From: Myxococcales bacterium
Lineage (GTDB): Bacteria; Myxococcota_A; Polyangia; Polyangiales; Polyangiaceae
DNA length: 64,000 nt
Direction of reading: 5' to 3'
Assembly: GCA_903642325.1 (NCBI GenBank)
Contig: CAHJWM010000018.1
Span: 1-64,000 of the forward strand
The notes under the pieces are model-generated. The model had not been told where the DNA came from. It saw only the letters and a list, made by a program, of their open reading frames with translations, and searched no databases. Each line of letters starts with the position of its first letter. The stretch's first letter is position 1. This document shows, in pieces, positions 9,203-17,971 of this stretch. The translations under genes were made by a program, and so were the position numbers.

Positions 9203-10178
9203 CGGGGAACCTCGCGACGGAGCTGAGCTCGGCGCTCGCGCGCAGACCGAGCCAGCGGTTGGGCAGCTCTCCCAGCGTGGCCAGCGCGGCCTTCAGGACG
9301 AGGAGCAACTTGTGTGACGTGGGAACGACGGCGCGCGCACCGATCGCGTCGTAGTGGCGACGTCGAATGCGGCCGCCAATTGCCGAGTAGATGAGCCGCG
9401 CCGCGCGCACCGAGAATGCGGCCCGCCAAGGCAGAGCGATCACCCCGGCGTCGCCGGATCGATAAAAACGATCCGCTTCCGCGAGCAATTGCTGCGTGAC
9501 GGCGGCAATCGAAGGCCGGGCGGACTCCGGCAGCGGACCGAAGCGTAAGCCGTTCAGCGACCCCGGCCCGCACGCGCGCAGCATGTCCAGCGGCAGATAC
9601 AGGCGGCCGAGCTGCCAGTCCTCAGCCACATCACGGCAGATGTTCGTGAGCTGCATGGCTATCCCGAGGTGAGCGGCTTTCTTCAGAGCGCGCGCATCAC
9701 TCACGCCGAGCACGTGGCACATCATCAAACCGACGACGCCGGCCACTCGGTGGCAGTAGAGCAGGAGATCCGCCAACGTTTCGTACTTGGCGCCTTCACT
9801 GTCCATCTGGAAGCCCGCCAGTAACTGCTCCGGATATTCGCGCGGCAAGCGGCGGCGCAGAGCGAGCTCTTGAAAGGCGCGGAGGCGGATGTCCTCCTGC
9901 GCTTCCCCGCGGTACACGGAGTCCAGATCGCGGCGCAAGCTCTGGAGCGCGCCGGGCTGCGCGGCCGAGCCGACCAGGTCGATCGCGTCGTCCGCCAAGC
10001 GACAGTACGTGTACAGCACGGCGGCGTCGCGGCGCGCTTGGCCGGGAAGGAGCCTGCCTGCGAGCGCGAAGCTCTTGGAGTGCCGAGCGAGGGTCGCGGC
10101 GCAGATCTCGCCAGCGTCGCCCGACGATACGAGCTCGCCGACCGCCGGGAGGGGTGTGCTTGCAGACGAGAAAGTCAC
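9183..10178 (-). CDS. crtB: Phytoene synthase (CrtB)
   Basis: 331 residues of the squalene/phytoene synthase fold. First Asp-rich motif DDAID at 63-67 within the YTYCRLADDAID segment; second in the NICRDVAEDW segment. It condenses two geranylgeranyl diphosphates head to head to 15-cis-phytoene. The start overlaps the crtI stop (ATGA) and its 3' end overlaps the next gene by 20 bp, so translation is coupled. Substrate supply comes from crtE in the same operon. Confidence 0.95.
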   Translation of the reverse strand: MTFSSASTPLPAVGELVSSGDAGEICAATLARHSKSFALAGRLLPGQARRDAAVLYTYCRLADDAIDLVGSAAQPGALQSLRRDLDSVYRGEAQEDIRLRAFQELALRRRLPREYPEQLLAGFQMDSEGAKYETLADLLLYCHRVAGVVGLMMCHVLGVSDARALKKAAHLGIAMQLTNICRDVAEDWQLGRLYLPLDMLRACGPGSLNGLRFGPLPESARPSIAAVTQQLLAEADRFYRSGDAGVIALPWRAAFSVRAARLIYSAIGGRIRRRHYDAIGARAVVPTSHKLLLVLKAALATLGELPNRWLGLRASAELSSVARFPDDILPV

Positions 10179-11704
10179 GCGGCGGCCTCCTTAGCGAGCT
10201 GCTCCGCGATCAGGCTCACCGTGGCTTTGGCCGAGTTGATCACGCCCGGTAATCCGGCGCCGGGGTGGGTGCCGGCGCCTACGATGTACAGTCCCGGAAT
10301 CTTCGGGTCGCGATTATGCGGCCTAAAATACGCGCTCTGGGTCAGAGTTGGAGCGATTGAAAATGCCGAGCCGTTGAAGGCGTTCAGGGAGCTTTTGAAG
10401 TCCACCGGCGTGAACCAGCGCTGAGTGACGATGTGCTGGCCCAGGTCTGGCATGTGGCGCTCCAGGGCGTGAATGATCTTTTTCGCGTAGCGCGGGGCTT
10501 CCGCTGCCCAGTCGATGTTGGCCTTGCCAAGATGCGGAACGGGGCTGAGCACGTAATGTGAGCCACAACCGGGAGGCGCGAGCGATGGGTCGCTGACGGT
10601 CGGCGCGTGCAAGTACAAGCTGAAATCGTCGGGCAGGGACGGGCCGTCGAAGATTTCTCGCAAGAGCGACTCGTAGCGCGGCCCAAAGATCACGGTGTGA
10701 TGCGCTAAGTCGTATGGAATGTCCGTGCCGAAATAGAGCACGAAGAGCGACATGGACCAGTCCGCACGCGCGAGCTTGCTCGCGGTTTTCTCGGCGGATT
10801 GCACCCCGCTATACAGCTGCGAATAGGTGTGATGGAGGTCGGCATTCGACACCACGAGCTCGAACGCTTCTTCGCCCCGCGCGTCGGTCCGCACCTGATG
10901 CAGGGTGCGATCGCGGTGTTGCTCGAGGCGAATGGCGCGCACGGGAGAGGAGAGGCGTAGCTCGCCGCCCAGCTCCTCGAACAGCTCGACCAGGGCATTG
11001 ACCAAGGCACCGGTGCCGCCGCGTGGGAACCACACGCCGTACTGCCGTTCCAAATAATGGATCAGCGTATAAATGGCGCTCGTGTCGAAAGGATTACCGC
11101 CGACCAGCAGCGAGTGAAAGCTGAGCGCCTCGCGGACGTGGGGGTCCTGAACGAAGCGCGCCACCGTGTCATACACCGAGCGATCGGCGCGTAAGCGCGC
11201 GAGCTCGGGCGCCACGCGCACCATGTCGAAAAAGCGCAGAAAGGGCGTCGCGGCGAGCTCCGTGTAACCCTTTTGGAATACGCGCTTCGTGTAAGCCAAA
11301 AAGTCGTCGTAGCCCCGCGCGTCCGCGGCGTTGCGCGCGCCGATCTGCGCCCGCATCACCGCGCTGTCGCCGACGTAATCGAAGCGGTCGCCGTCGTCCC
11401 AGAGCAGCCGATAAAACGGCGTGACCGGCATCAGCTCGACGTAATCCGCCAGGTTACGCCCGGAGAGCGTGAAGAGCTCTTCCAAACACTCCGGCGCGGT
11501 GATGACGGTTGGTCCCGCGTCGAACGTGAAGCCCTGGTCCTTATAGACGTAAGCTCTGCCGCCCGGCTTGTCGCGCGCCTCGAACAGCGTGGTGGGTACG
11601 CCCATGGCTTGCAGACGAATGGCGGCCGCGATTCCGCCGAAGCCGCTGCCGATCACCGCAGCCCGGCTGGGCGCACGATGCGCACCGGAGACCGTGTCAG
11701 TCAT
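10175..11704 (-). CDS. crtI: Phytoene desaturase (CrtI-type)
   Basis: 509 residues. N-terminal FAD dinucleotide-binding motif GSGFGGIAAAIRL near residue 18 and the GGRAY segment, plus the C-terminal IVGAGTHPGAGLPGV signature characteristic of CrtI. It introduces double bonds into phytoene to give lycopene. Only one crtI copy is present, so one enzyme probably performs all desaturation steps; the two-enzyme CrtIa/CrtIb arrangement known in Myxococcus is not seen here. Overlaps crtE at its start and crtB at its end. Confidence 0.95.
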   Translation of the reverse strand: MTDTVSGAHRAPSRAAVIGSGFGGIAAAIRLQAMGVPTTLFEARDKPGGRAYVYKDQGFTFDAGPTVITAPECLEELFTLSGRNLADYVELMPVTPFYRLLWDDGDRFDYVGDSAVMRAQIGARNAADARGYDDFLAYTKRVFQKGYTELAATPFLRFFDMVRVAPELARLRADRSVYDTVARFVQDPHVREALSFHSLLVGGNPFDTSAIYTLIHYLERQYGVWFPRGGTGALVNALVELFEELGGELRLSSPVRAIRLEQHRDRTLHQVRTDARGEEAFELVVSNADLHHTYSQLYSGVQSAEKTASKLARADWSMSLFVLYFGTDIPYDLAHHTVIFGPRYESLLREIFDGPSLPDDFSLYLHAPTVSDPSLAPPGCGSHYVLSPVPHLGKANIDWAAEAPRYAKKIIHALERHMPDLGQHIVTQRWFTPVDFKSSLNAFNGSAFSIAPTLTQSAYFRPHNRDPKIPGLYIVGAGTHPGAGLPGVINSAKATVSLIAEQLAKEAAA

Positions 11705-12731
11705 AGCTTTTCTCCAAGCGAGCGAGCTCGTGTTCGAGCTCGGCCAAAATGCGCGATTCGGGGACGGCTTGGGCTAGCCGGGTCATAGCGCTCACGAGCC
11801 GCGCGTGCGCTTCGATTCGGCCGTGGCGGCCCACGGCGCTGCGCAGCGCGCCTGCCAGTGGTTCAGGAGCCTCTCGCCCACTCGATACGCGCTGGCCAAG
11901 CTGCTGTAACTTGGCGTAGGCGCGCGGATCGAGCGTTTGCGCCGACCACGCCCAGAGCCAGGTGGGCCGGCCGTGGCGCAGGTCTTCATAGCCCTTGGTC
12001 GCGCGACGCTCACTGGCTATTCCGCCCAAATCGTCGAGCATTTGCAGGCCCGCGCCCAACTCGCTACCAAAATCCGCGATGGCTTGGGCTTTGATTTGCG
12101 AAGCGCCCGCGGCGATCGCGCCCATGTGCGCCGCAAGCTCGCACAGCTTGCTGGTCTTCAAGCGCGTGACGGCGGAGACGGTAGGCAACACGTCGGCCTG
12201 GGATAGTGAAGCGATGCTCACCGAGAGGTCGAGCGCTTGTCCCTGATGACAGGCCAGAAGCGTGCGACTGAACGCGCGATGCAGGCCGAGCTCGGTGATC
12301 GGCGGCAAGGCCAAGCGCGAGAGCAACTCGAGCGCCCAAAAATACAGGAAATTCCCGGCGTTCAACGCGAGCGGCACGCCGTAAGCGCAATGCAGCGCGG
12401 GCGCGCCGCGGCGCTCGGTGGAACCATCCTCGATGTCGTCGATCACCAGAGAGCCCGAATGAAGCGCTTCTATAATCAGCGCCAACTCCGGCGGTGGCGG
12501 CGCGTTACGACCGCTGAGCTCCCAGCCCAGCCTCACCAAACGCGCGCGAAATTCCTTGCCTGGGCGACTCAAAAAGTCGGACAGCGGCCCAACGAGCGCC
12601 GCGTCCCAGAGCTCGCACGGCACGCCGTGCTCTATTCCGAGCGCTTTTTCCAGGCGGGCCTCGGAGAACTCATCGTTCAAGAGCTCGGCGAGGGTGCGTG
12701 GCAGCTCCAGGGCGAAAGCGCGATTCGTCAT
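11697..12731 (-). CDS. crtE: Geranylgeranyl diphosphate synthase (CrtE)
   Basis: 344 residues from the ATG that overlaps the crtY stop; longer upstream frame is antisense noise within crtY. Trans-prenyltransferase fold: first Asp-rich motif DDIED (98-102) followed by RRG, Gln-Gly pair (HQGQALD), second motif DDLGG (233-237) instead of the usual DDxxD, so the last Asp is replaced by Gly. It makes C20 diphosphate for crtB. Operon position (crtY-crtE-crtI-crtB) supports the role. Confidence 0.92.
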   Translation of the reverse strand: MTNRAFALELPRTLAELLNDEFSEARLEKALGIEHGVPCELWDAALVGPLSDFLSRPGKEFRARLVRLGWELSGRNAPPPPELALIIEALHSGSLVIDDIEDGSTERRGAPALHCAYGVPLALNAGNFLYFWALELLSRLALPPITELGLHRAFSRTLLACHQGQALDLSVSIASLSQADVLPTVSAVTRLKTSKLCELAAHMGAIAAGASQIKAQAIADFGSELGAGLQMLDDLGGIASERRATKGYEDLRHGRPTWLWAWSAQTLDPRAYAKLQQLGQRVSSGREAPEPLAGALRSAVGRHGRIEAHARLVSAMTRLAQAVPESRILAELEHELARLEKSYD

Positions 12732-13882
12732 TGGAACAGGCCTTTCGTGAGTGCATGGCTGAGCGACAGGCCCTGCGGCGGCCGACCGCACAAGATGCGC
12801 GCTCGATCGAAGCCCGTGGTCGACAGCGCGTAGAAGCGCGCGATGCTCGGCTCGGGCAATTTGTAGAAACGCTCCAGCACGTTGCGCCGCGACTGTTCGG
12901 GCATGGCTTGAAAGAGCAGGCGATTGAGTAGGCACGCAAAGCGTTGCTGTCGAGCATGTTCGCGACTCAGCGCGTCGAAAGGCGGGTCGAACAGCGTCTC
13001 CGGTGTGGTGGTGGCGATGTGCAACGCAAGGCGCGTTGCAACCGGGAAGGAGTAGCCCGTCGTCGGGTGAAACCAGCCGCCGGCGTAACCCGCCCGGAGT
13101 GGAGAAGCCTTACCCGTGGCTGTGGACACGCGCGGTAGCGGAAGCACGCCGACCTCCTCGCGGGCGATGCGTGCCGGACCCAGTCCGAAGGCGCGCGCGT
13201 ATTCTAACGCGCGTGCACGCGCCACGGCGACGTCGAGCTCCGGCCCGTCCGAAAAGTAAGTGTCTTCGACGAGCACGCGCGTCGGGCTGAGCGGCAGCGT
13301 GTACACGAAACGGAAGCCGTCGTACTGTGGCACTGTCGCATCCATCACGACGGGTTCCGCGAGCGTGCACGGCGCCTCGAGCTCTAGCTCGAGCCCCAGA
13401 AACTTCTGGTATCCGATGACGTTATCGCGCTCGTGGGCCTCGGGGCCTCGCGCGTCGATCACCACACGCGCGTCGATCACGCGCCCGTCGCCGAGAGTGG
13501 CACTCACGGCGCCCACCCGCGTCGCGGTGCCGCCCAAGATCAGCTCCGAGCCCGCCCGCGCCGCGAATGCTTGCGCCACGTGCTCAGCAATCCGATCGCT
13601 GGTGACCGCCGTATAGGGACTGTCCAGGCGCCGATCGAAGGCCGGGAAGCGCACCGAATAACCGTCCCAGCGCTGCACCACGAGAGGCCGGACCAGCTCT
13701 TCCCCCGCCTGGCTTAGGTCCGAGCCGTGAAAGCACCACAAGTGATTGCCGCCGACCCGGGCGCCCCGTTCCACCAGACAGACCCGAGCTGCGGGGTTGC
13801 GGTCAAATACCGCAAGCGCGATTAGAGCGTTTTGCAGTCCGCCGCCGATCAGCAGGTAGTCGAAATCGGGTGAATGAGTCAT
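12728..13882 (-). CDS. crtY: Lycopene beta-cyclase (CrtY)
   Basis: 384 residues from the ATG at 13882, matching CrtY length; a longer frame reaches 13981 but would overlap the operator-like palindrome and lacks similarity. N-terminal nucleotide-binding motif (DYLLIGGGLQNALIAL, about 8-23) and the GGNHLWCFH signature are those of the proteobacterial CrtY/CrtL flavoprotein cyclases. It converts lycopene ends to beta-ionone rings, giving gamma- and beta-carotene. It is the first gene of the operon. Myxococcus uses a heterodimeric CrtYc/CrtYd cyclase; this window has the unrelated CrtY type instead. Confidence 0.93.
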   Translation of the reverse strand: MTHSPDFDYLLIGGGLQNALIALAVFDRNPAARVCLVERGARVGGNHLWCFHGSDLSQAGEELVRPLVVQRWDGYSVRFPAFDRRLDSPYTAVTSDRIAEHVAQAFAARAGSELILGGTATRVGAVSATLGDGRVIDARVVIDARGPEAHERDNVIGYQKFLGLELELEAPCTLAEPVVMDATVPQYDGFRFVYTLPLSPTRVLVEDTYFSDGPELDVAVARARALEYARAFGLGPARIAREEVGVLPLPRVSTATGKASPLRAGYAGGWFHPTTGYSFPVATRLALHIATTTPETLFDPPFDALSREHARQQRFACLLNRLLFQAMPEQSRRNVLERFYKLPEPSIARFYALSTTGFDRARILCGRPPQGLSLSHALTKGLFQ

Positions 13883-13956
13883 CGGATGTCCAGCGCTTGC
13901 ACAGTCCTTGTATAGGCTTTTGGGGTATACGCGGACGAAACCGCAAAGTGTCGAAG

Positions 13957-13983
13957 ATTTGTCCATGTAGGCATTGGACAAAA
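13957..13983. promoter_or_regulatory. Inverted repeat upstream of crtY, likely operator
   Basis: TTGTCCA (13959-13965) and TGGACAA (13975-13981) form a perfect 7-bp inverted repeat with a 9-nt centre, and the arms extend imperfectly. It lies about 77 bp before the crtY start. A tataca box on the minus strand (13908-13913) could be the -10 element. The MerR-type protein ending the operon is the natural candidate ligand, which is inference. Confidence 0.5.
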
Positions 13984-14191
13984 GCGCCTCGTTGCGCTGC
14001 TCGTCTTTTCGTCAGCGCGCGCGGTATTCGAGCGCCGTATCCCGGCTCGAGACGCGACGGCGCTGTCCGATCTAATCGCACAACACCTCCCCACAACACG
14101 CCGGTGGTCGGGCTCCGGCGACGCACCGGCCGGGGTCGGCTGGATCGGCTCAGCGTTCTCAGCTCAGCCGCTGGGTTGTAGACGGCGGGGC

Positions 14192-14566
14192 TCAGCGCGG
14201 GACGCGGATGTCGTCGCTGTTACCGGACTGCCCGTCTGGGCCGGCAGAGCTCACTACGGATTCACCACTCTCGCACTGCACGCGGAACCGGTTACCCCAC
14301 GCGTCGTCCTCGCGCGCGCTGCGATCGAGGAAGCGATCTTCCTCGAGTAGGCTCAAGGTGGGACAGCCGTCGCTGTGCTGAGCGCGAAAGCGCTGCGCCG
14401 CGATTTGGATCTGATTGGCGTCGCTGCGCGACGCGGCCTCGGCCTCGCCACTCGAGCTCTGACTCTCTGCCCACCACAACCCGGATGCGCCCGCCCCCAA
14501 CGCCAACACCGCCAATGCGGCAGCAATCGGAGTAACACCCCGTGAACGCGCGCGCCGACGATCCAT
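14192..14566 (-). CDS. GspG-like pseudopilin-type protein with degenerate N-terminus
   Basis: 124 residues. The C-terminal half (about 88-120: DAWGNRF, then SAGPDGQSGNSDDI) matches the calcium-loop end of type II secretion major pseudopilins. The N-terminus has a hydrophobic segment after RSRGVTPIA, where a true prepilin peptidase site would read G-F-T-L-I-E; the +5 Glu is an Ala here, so processing and assembly as a pilin are doubtful. No other T2SS genes are near. It may be a periplasmic anchored relative or a minor pseudopilin. Confidence 0.65.
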   Translation of the reverse strand: MDRRRARSRGVTPIAAALAVLALGAGASGLWWAESQSSSGEAEAASRSDANQIQIAAQRFRAQHSDGCPTLSLLEEDRFLDRSAREDDAWGNRFRVQCESGESVVSSAGPDGQSGNSDDIRVPR

Positions 14567-14849
14567 CTTAGCCGCACGTCATAGCAAGCCATGTGCCACG
14601 TGTTGAAGGGTCCCTTTGCGCGCCATTCAGCGCCCCCGCATGCGTGGATGGCCGCAAGTCGTGGTCAATTTGACGCGTGGACCGGCACTCCCAAGGAGCA
14701 CGCTGTCATTTTGACAATCGTGATCGCAGGGGTGATGTGGGGTAATCAGCGCTGGTCTCCGCAACGGGTGCCGCGCCAGCGTGCGTATTGCATGCACAGA
14801 GAGAGCGCTGCGACGTGTCGAGTTGCCGCCGGCGGCCAGCGCTCCACGC

Positions 14850-16280
14850 TCAGCAGGCGCGGTGAGTGCTCGCCGGAAAGATCTTGCCCGGGTTCAGCAA
14901 ATGCTGCGGATCGAACACGCGCTTCAAATCGCGCTGCAGCTCGATCAACTCCGGAGCTTGCTCGAGCGACAAATACGGTGCCTTCAACACGCCGATCCCG
15001 TGCTCGCCGCTCAGCGTGCCGCGCAGCTCAATCACATTGCGAAACAGCGCCTCGATCGAGCGCTCCACCGCCGGCATCTCGTCGTCCTCATTCCACAAGA
15101 AGTTGCAGTGCAGGTTGCCGTCGCCCGCGTGCCCATATGTCAACGACCGCACCCCCGTCTCCTCACTGGTGCGCGCGACGCGGTCGAGCAATTCCCCAAT
15201 TTGCATGCGCGGCACGACGACGTCCTCACTCAGCTTCTTCTTGGTGAGCTTGCGCACCGCGTAGCTCATCTGTCGGCGCGCGGCCCACAGCTTCTCGCTT
15301 TGCGCCGCGTCTTGCGCGACCAACACATCGATCACCTTGGCCGTCTCACAGGCATCCGACACCCGTGTCGCTTGCCGCTCACAGGCCGCCTCGTCGCCGT
15401 CAACCTCCATGATCAGCATCGCGCCGGCGCGGGAGTCGATGGCATTGCCGGCGCTCCGCATGGCCTCGAGCGTGGTGGCGTCGAGCAGCTCGATACACCG
15501 CGGCACGAGCCCGCGCGCGATGATCTCCTGCACCGCCGCGCACGCCATCTGCACGTTCTCGAACAGCGTCATCATCGTCATCACGCGCTCGGGCTTCGGA
15601 ATCAGCTGCAATGTGATATCGCCAAACACCCCCAGCGTGCCCTCACTCCCCACGAGCAGCCCCGTGACGTCGTAGCCCGTCACACCCTTCATCGTGCGCC
15701 GCCCCGCGCGGATCCGCTGCCCGCCGATTAAAAATGCATCCATCCCCAGCACGTAGTCACGCGTGACTCCGTACTTGAACGCGCGTGGCCCGCCCGCATT
15801 CTCCGCCACGTTCCCGCCCAGCGCACAGGAAGCGAGCGAGTTCGGGTCCGGCGGATAAAACCACCCCTCCGCCTCCACCGCGGCGTGTAAATCCGCCAAG
15901 ATCACCCCCGGCTGCACCACCGCGATCCCTTCCCGCCGATCGATCTCCACGATCGACTTCATGCCCGCCGTCGCCAGCACGATTCCGCCCGCCACCGGCA
16001 CCGAGCCCCCCGTGCGCCCGGTACCGCCCGCTCGCGGCGTGATCGGCACGCCGGCTTCCCGCGCCACGCCAAGCGCCGCCAGAATATCGTCGGCATTCTC
16101 CGCCAGCACGACCGCGTCCGGCACTACCCCCACGGCCTCCGACTCATCCCGCACGTACCGCTCGCACGCCTCCGGATCGGTCAATACCTTCGAAGGCCCG
16201 AGCGCGCGATCGAGCAGCGAACGCGCCTTGTCACAAGCCGAGGGCGAGGGCCGAGGTACATCCGGGCGACTGAGCTGCAC
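14850..16280 (-). CDS. FAD-linked oxidase, glycolate/lactate oxidase GlcD-type
   Basis: 476 residues. FAD_binding_4 domain about 50-190 with the GGTGRTGG phosphate-binding segment and the GGNVAENAGG motif; FAD-oxidase C domain follows, with GHAGDGNLH and SGEHGIG near the C-terminus. Members oxidise 2-hydroxy acids (glycolate, D-lactate, 2-hydroxyglutarate) and pass electrons to partners such as GlcE/GlcF, none of which is nearby. The start is a GTG at 16280; substrate cannot be fixed from sequence alone. Confidence 0.9.
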   Translation of the reverse strand: MQLSRPDVPRPSPSACDKARSLLDRALGPSKVLTDPEACERYVRDESEAVGVVPDAVVLAENADDILAALGVAREAGVPITPRAGGTGRTGGSVPVAGGIVLATAGMKSIVEIDRREGIAVVQPGVILADLHAAVEAEGWFYPPDPNSLASCALGGNVAENAGGPRAFKYGVTRDYVLGMDAFLIGGQRIRAGRRTMKGVTGYDVTGLLVGSEGTLGVFGDITLQLIPKPERVMTMMTLFENVQMACAAVQEIIARGLVPRCIELLDATTLEAMRSAGNAIDSRAGAMLIMEVDGDEAACERQATRVSDACETAKVIDVLVAQDAAQSEKLWAARRQMSYAVRKLTKKKLSEDVVVPRMQIGELLDRVARTSEETGVRSLTYGHAGDGNLHCNFLWNEDDEMPAVERSIEALFRNVIELRGTLSGEHGIGVLKAPYLSLEQAPELIELQRDLKRVFDPQHLLNPGKIFPASTHRAC

Positions 16281-16650
16281 GACCGGAGCCTAGCACAACG
16301 GTCCGAAACCATAGCTGCGCTACATTTGTGGTGTGACGCCGACTGGGACTCCGTCTCGGGCCGCGCGCAATCGCTGTCAGCACGGCGTCTCGTTCTTGTG
16401 CTGCTCGGCCTATCTGAGCGCTCGCGTTTCGTGTTCACGTGTTCGCCCTACTAGCGGATGACTGCATTCGAATCATCAGTGCTCGCAAAGGAACCCCACA
16501 CGAACGGAGGTTTTGGTGGCTTCGAGTCGAATCAGCGCATTGACTCCCCGAACTTTGGCTGGGCTCGCAAAGTGTCGAGAGGGCATCATAGTACTGGGTG
16601 GCCGAGGGAAGACATTTGCTGCGCCCGCGCTGAGTGCTAATGAGAGGCGC
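16281..16650. other. Intergenic region, nothing recognised
   Basis: Divergent gap between the FAD oxidase and the broken thioredoxin-like gene. Only Arg/Ser-rich chance frames are visible; promoters for both sides must lie here but I cannot place them. Confidence 0.5.
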
Positions 16651-17285
16651 GTGCTGTCCAATTCGAAGTCCACCTATCTGACGGCGTTCTTGGCCCTTGC
16701 TGGCTGCACGCACCAAAGCCCGGGCGGAGCAAAGGCGGAGCCAGCCAGCGCGGCGGCACCCGCTGCCGCTGACGATACGAGCGGGGTGGTCGGGCACGTG
16801 GCGAGAGAATGGCAGGTGTCCGACTGGTTCAATTCGCCACCGATCGAGCTGCAAGCACTGCGGGGGCAGGTCGTGTTCGTGCGTTGGTTCACGTCACCTG
16901 ACTGTCCATTCTGCAGCGGTAGCGCGCCCGCGCTGCGCGCCTTGTACGAGCGCTACGGCAATAACGGCCTGACCGTAGTCGGCATGTATCACCACAAATT
17001 GCCCACACCGCTCGATCCAGCAGACGTCCGCGGCTGGGCCCGCCACTACGGCTACGCATTTCCCGTGGCCATCGATCGGGATTGAAAACGCTCGACGACT
17101 GGTGGCTCACGGGTCACCCGAACCGCGGCTACACCAGCGTGAGCTTCTTGATCGATAAAGGCGGCATCGTTCGCCGCGTCCACCTGGGCGGCTTGATCGA
17201 TGTCAACAGCGCTGAGTTTCGGAGTATCGACGCCGACGTTCAGCGGCTCCTCGCCGAACGCGCGCCCGTCGGCGCCCCGACGTAA
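16651..17285 (+). pseudogene. TlpA/redoxin-like lipoprotein, frameshifted
   Basis: Starts at a GTG (16651) behind a GAG-rich stretch; signal peptide ends in lipobox LALAGC. A thioredoxin fold follows with redox motif CPFC in the WFTSPDCPFC segment. The frame ends at a TGA at 17083-17085, but the next frame (from 17082) continues the family without a gap: DRD then KTLDDWW, NRGYTSVSFLIDKGG and VHLGG. Restoring one G at about 17083 would rejoin both parts into a protein of about 211 residues. So either a recent one-base loss or a sequence error. Expected role: periplasmic thiol-disulfide exchange. Confidence 0.75.
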
Positions 17286-17296
17286 CGCAGACGCCC

Positions 17297-17395
17297 GATT
17301 GCGAGCGGGAGCGTGCGCCCGATGCGAGCGGGAGCGTGCGCCTGATGCGAGCGGGAGCGTGCGCCTGATGCGAGCGCGCGAGTGCACCCGATCGC
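17297..17395. repeat. 23-bp tandem repeat, about four copies
   Basis: Units beginning gatgcgagcgggagcgtgcg start at 17297 (with one extra t), 17321, 17344 and 17367; the last is divergent. It sits just after the broken redoxin gene. No stem or spacer structure suggests CRISPR. Confidence 0.85.
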
Positions 17396-17971
17396 GAAAG
17401 CAGAGCCTGTAGTGCTCGGCGCCCGAAGCATTCGCACAGACGAAGGTTACGCGCGAAGTCCTTGAGGCGAAGAGGTGCCGAACCTGCTGACCAATTTCGG
17501 ACCTTGCGCGTGGCGCGCCGCCGAAGGCTGCGACGGCCACGGGGTGACGCGTGACCATCTTCCAAATTTCCCCAGCATGCTTCGCCGACTTGGTGCCGAT
17601 CGTTTTTTCCGCGACGAGACCGGTGTCCAACACAAAGGCTGTGTATGCGCCGCATTCGCTCGGCCGAGGCTCGGATTGTCGAAAACTCGATCCGACGCGG
17701 CGGGCGCCATGCACGACTTCCACGCCCGGCCCAGTGACTGACGGCGATTGCGCGGAGCGATGAGATACGGTGCTCGATGCAGCCGCGTCCGCGCTGATGT
17801 AGCCCTAACACTTGCTGATACGATGTGTGCAGCGGGTAGCCGGGGCGCGACGAATGCGAGCTCGGCTGCGCCAGAGTGTGCCAACCGGCGAGCTACACAG
17901 TAACGACCCCTTACGGCCTTTCTTGTTTGATTGCGCGGTCCGCAAATTGCTTATTGCGTCACAGTGGAAAG
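17396..17971. other. Intergenic region, nothing recognised
   Basis: No frame on either strand shows a recognisable motif. Open frames on the minus strand are Arg/Ala/Ser-rich, as expected for chance. Confidence 0.45.

Noticed and set aside
12732..12935. Upstream extension of crtE
   Set aside because: Would lie within crtY in another frame; the ATGA overlap gives a natural start and normal length.
17297..17395. CRISPR array
   Set aside because: 23-bp units lie directly end to end with no spacers.
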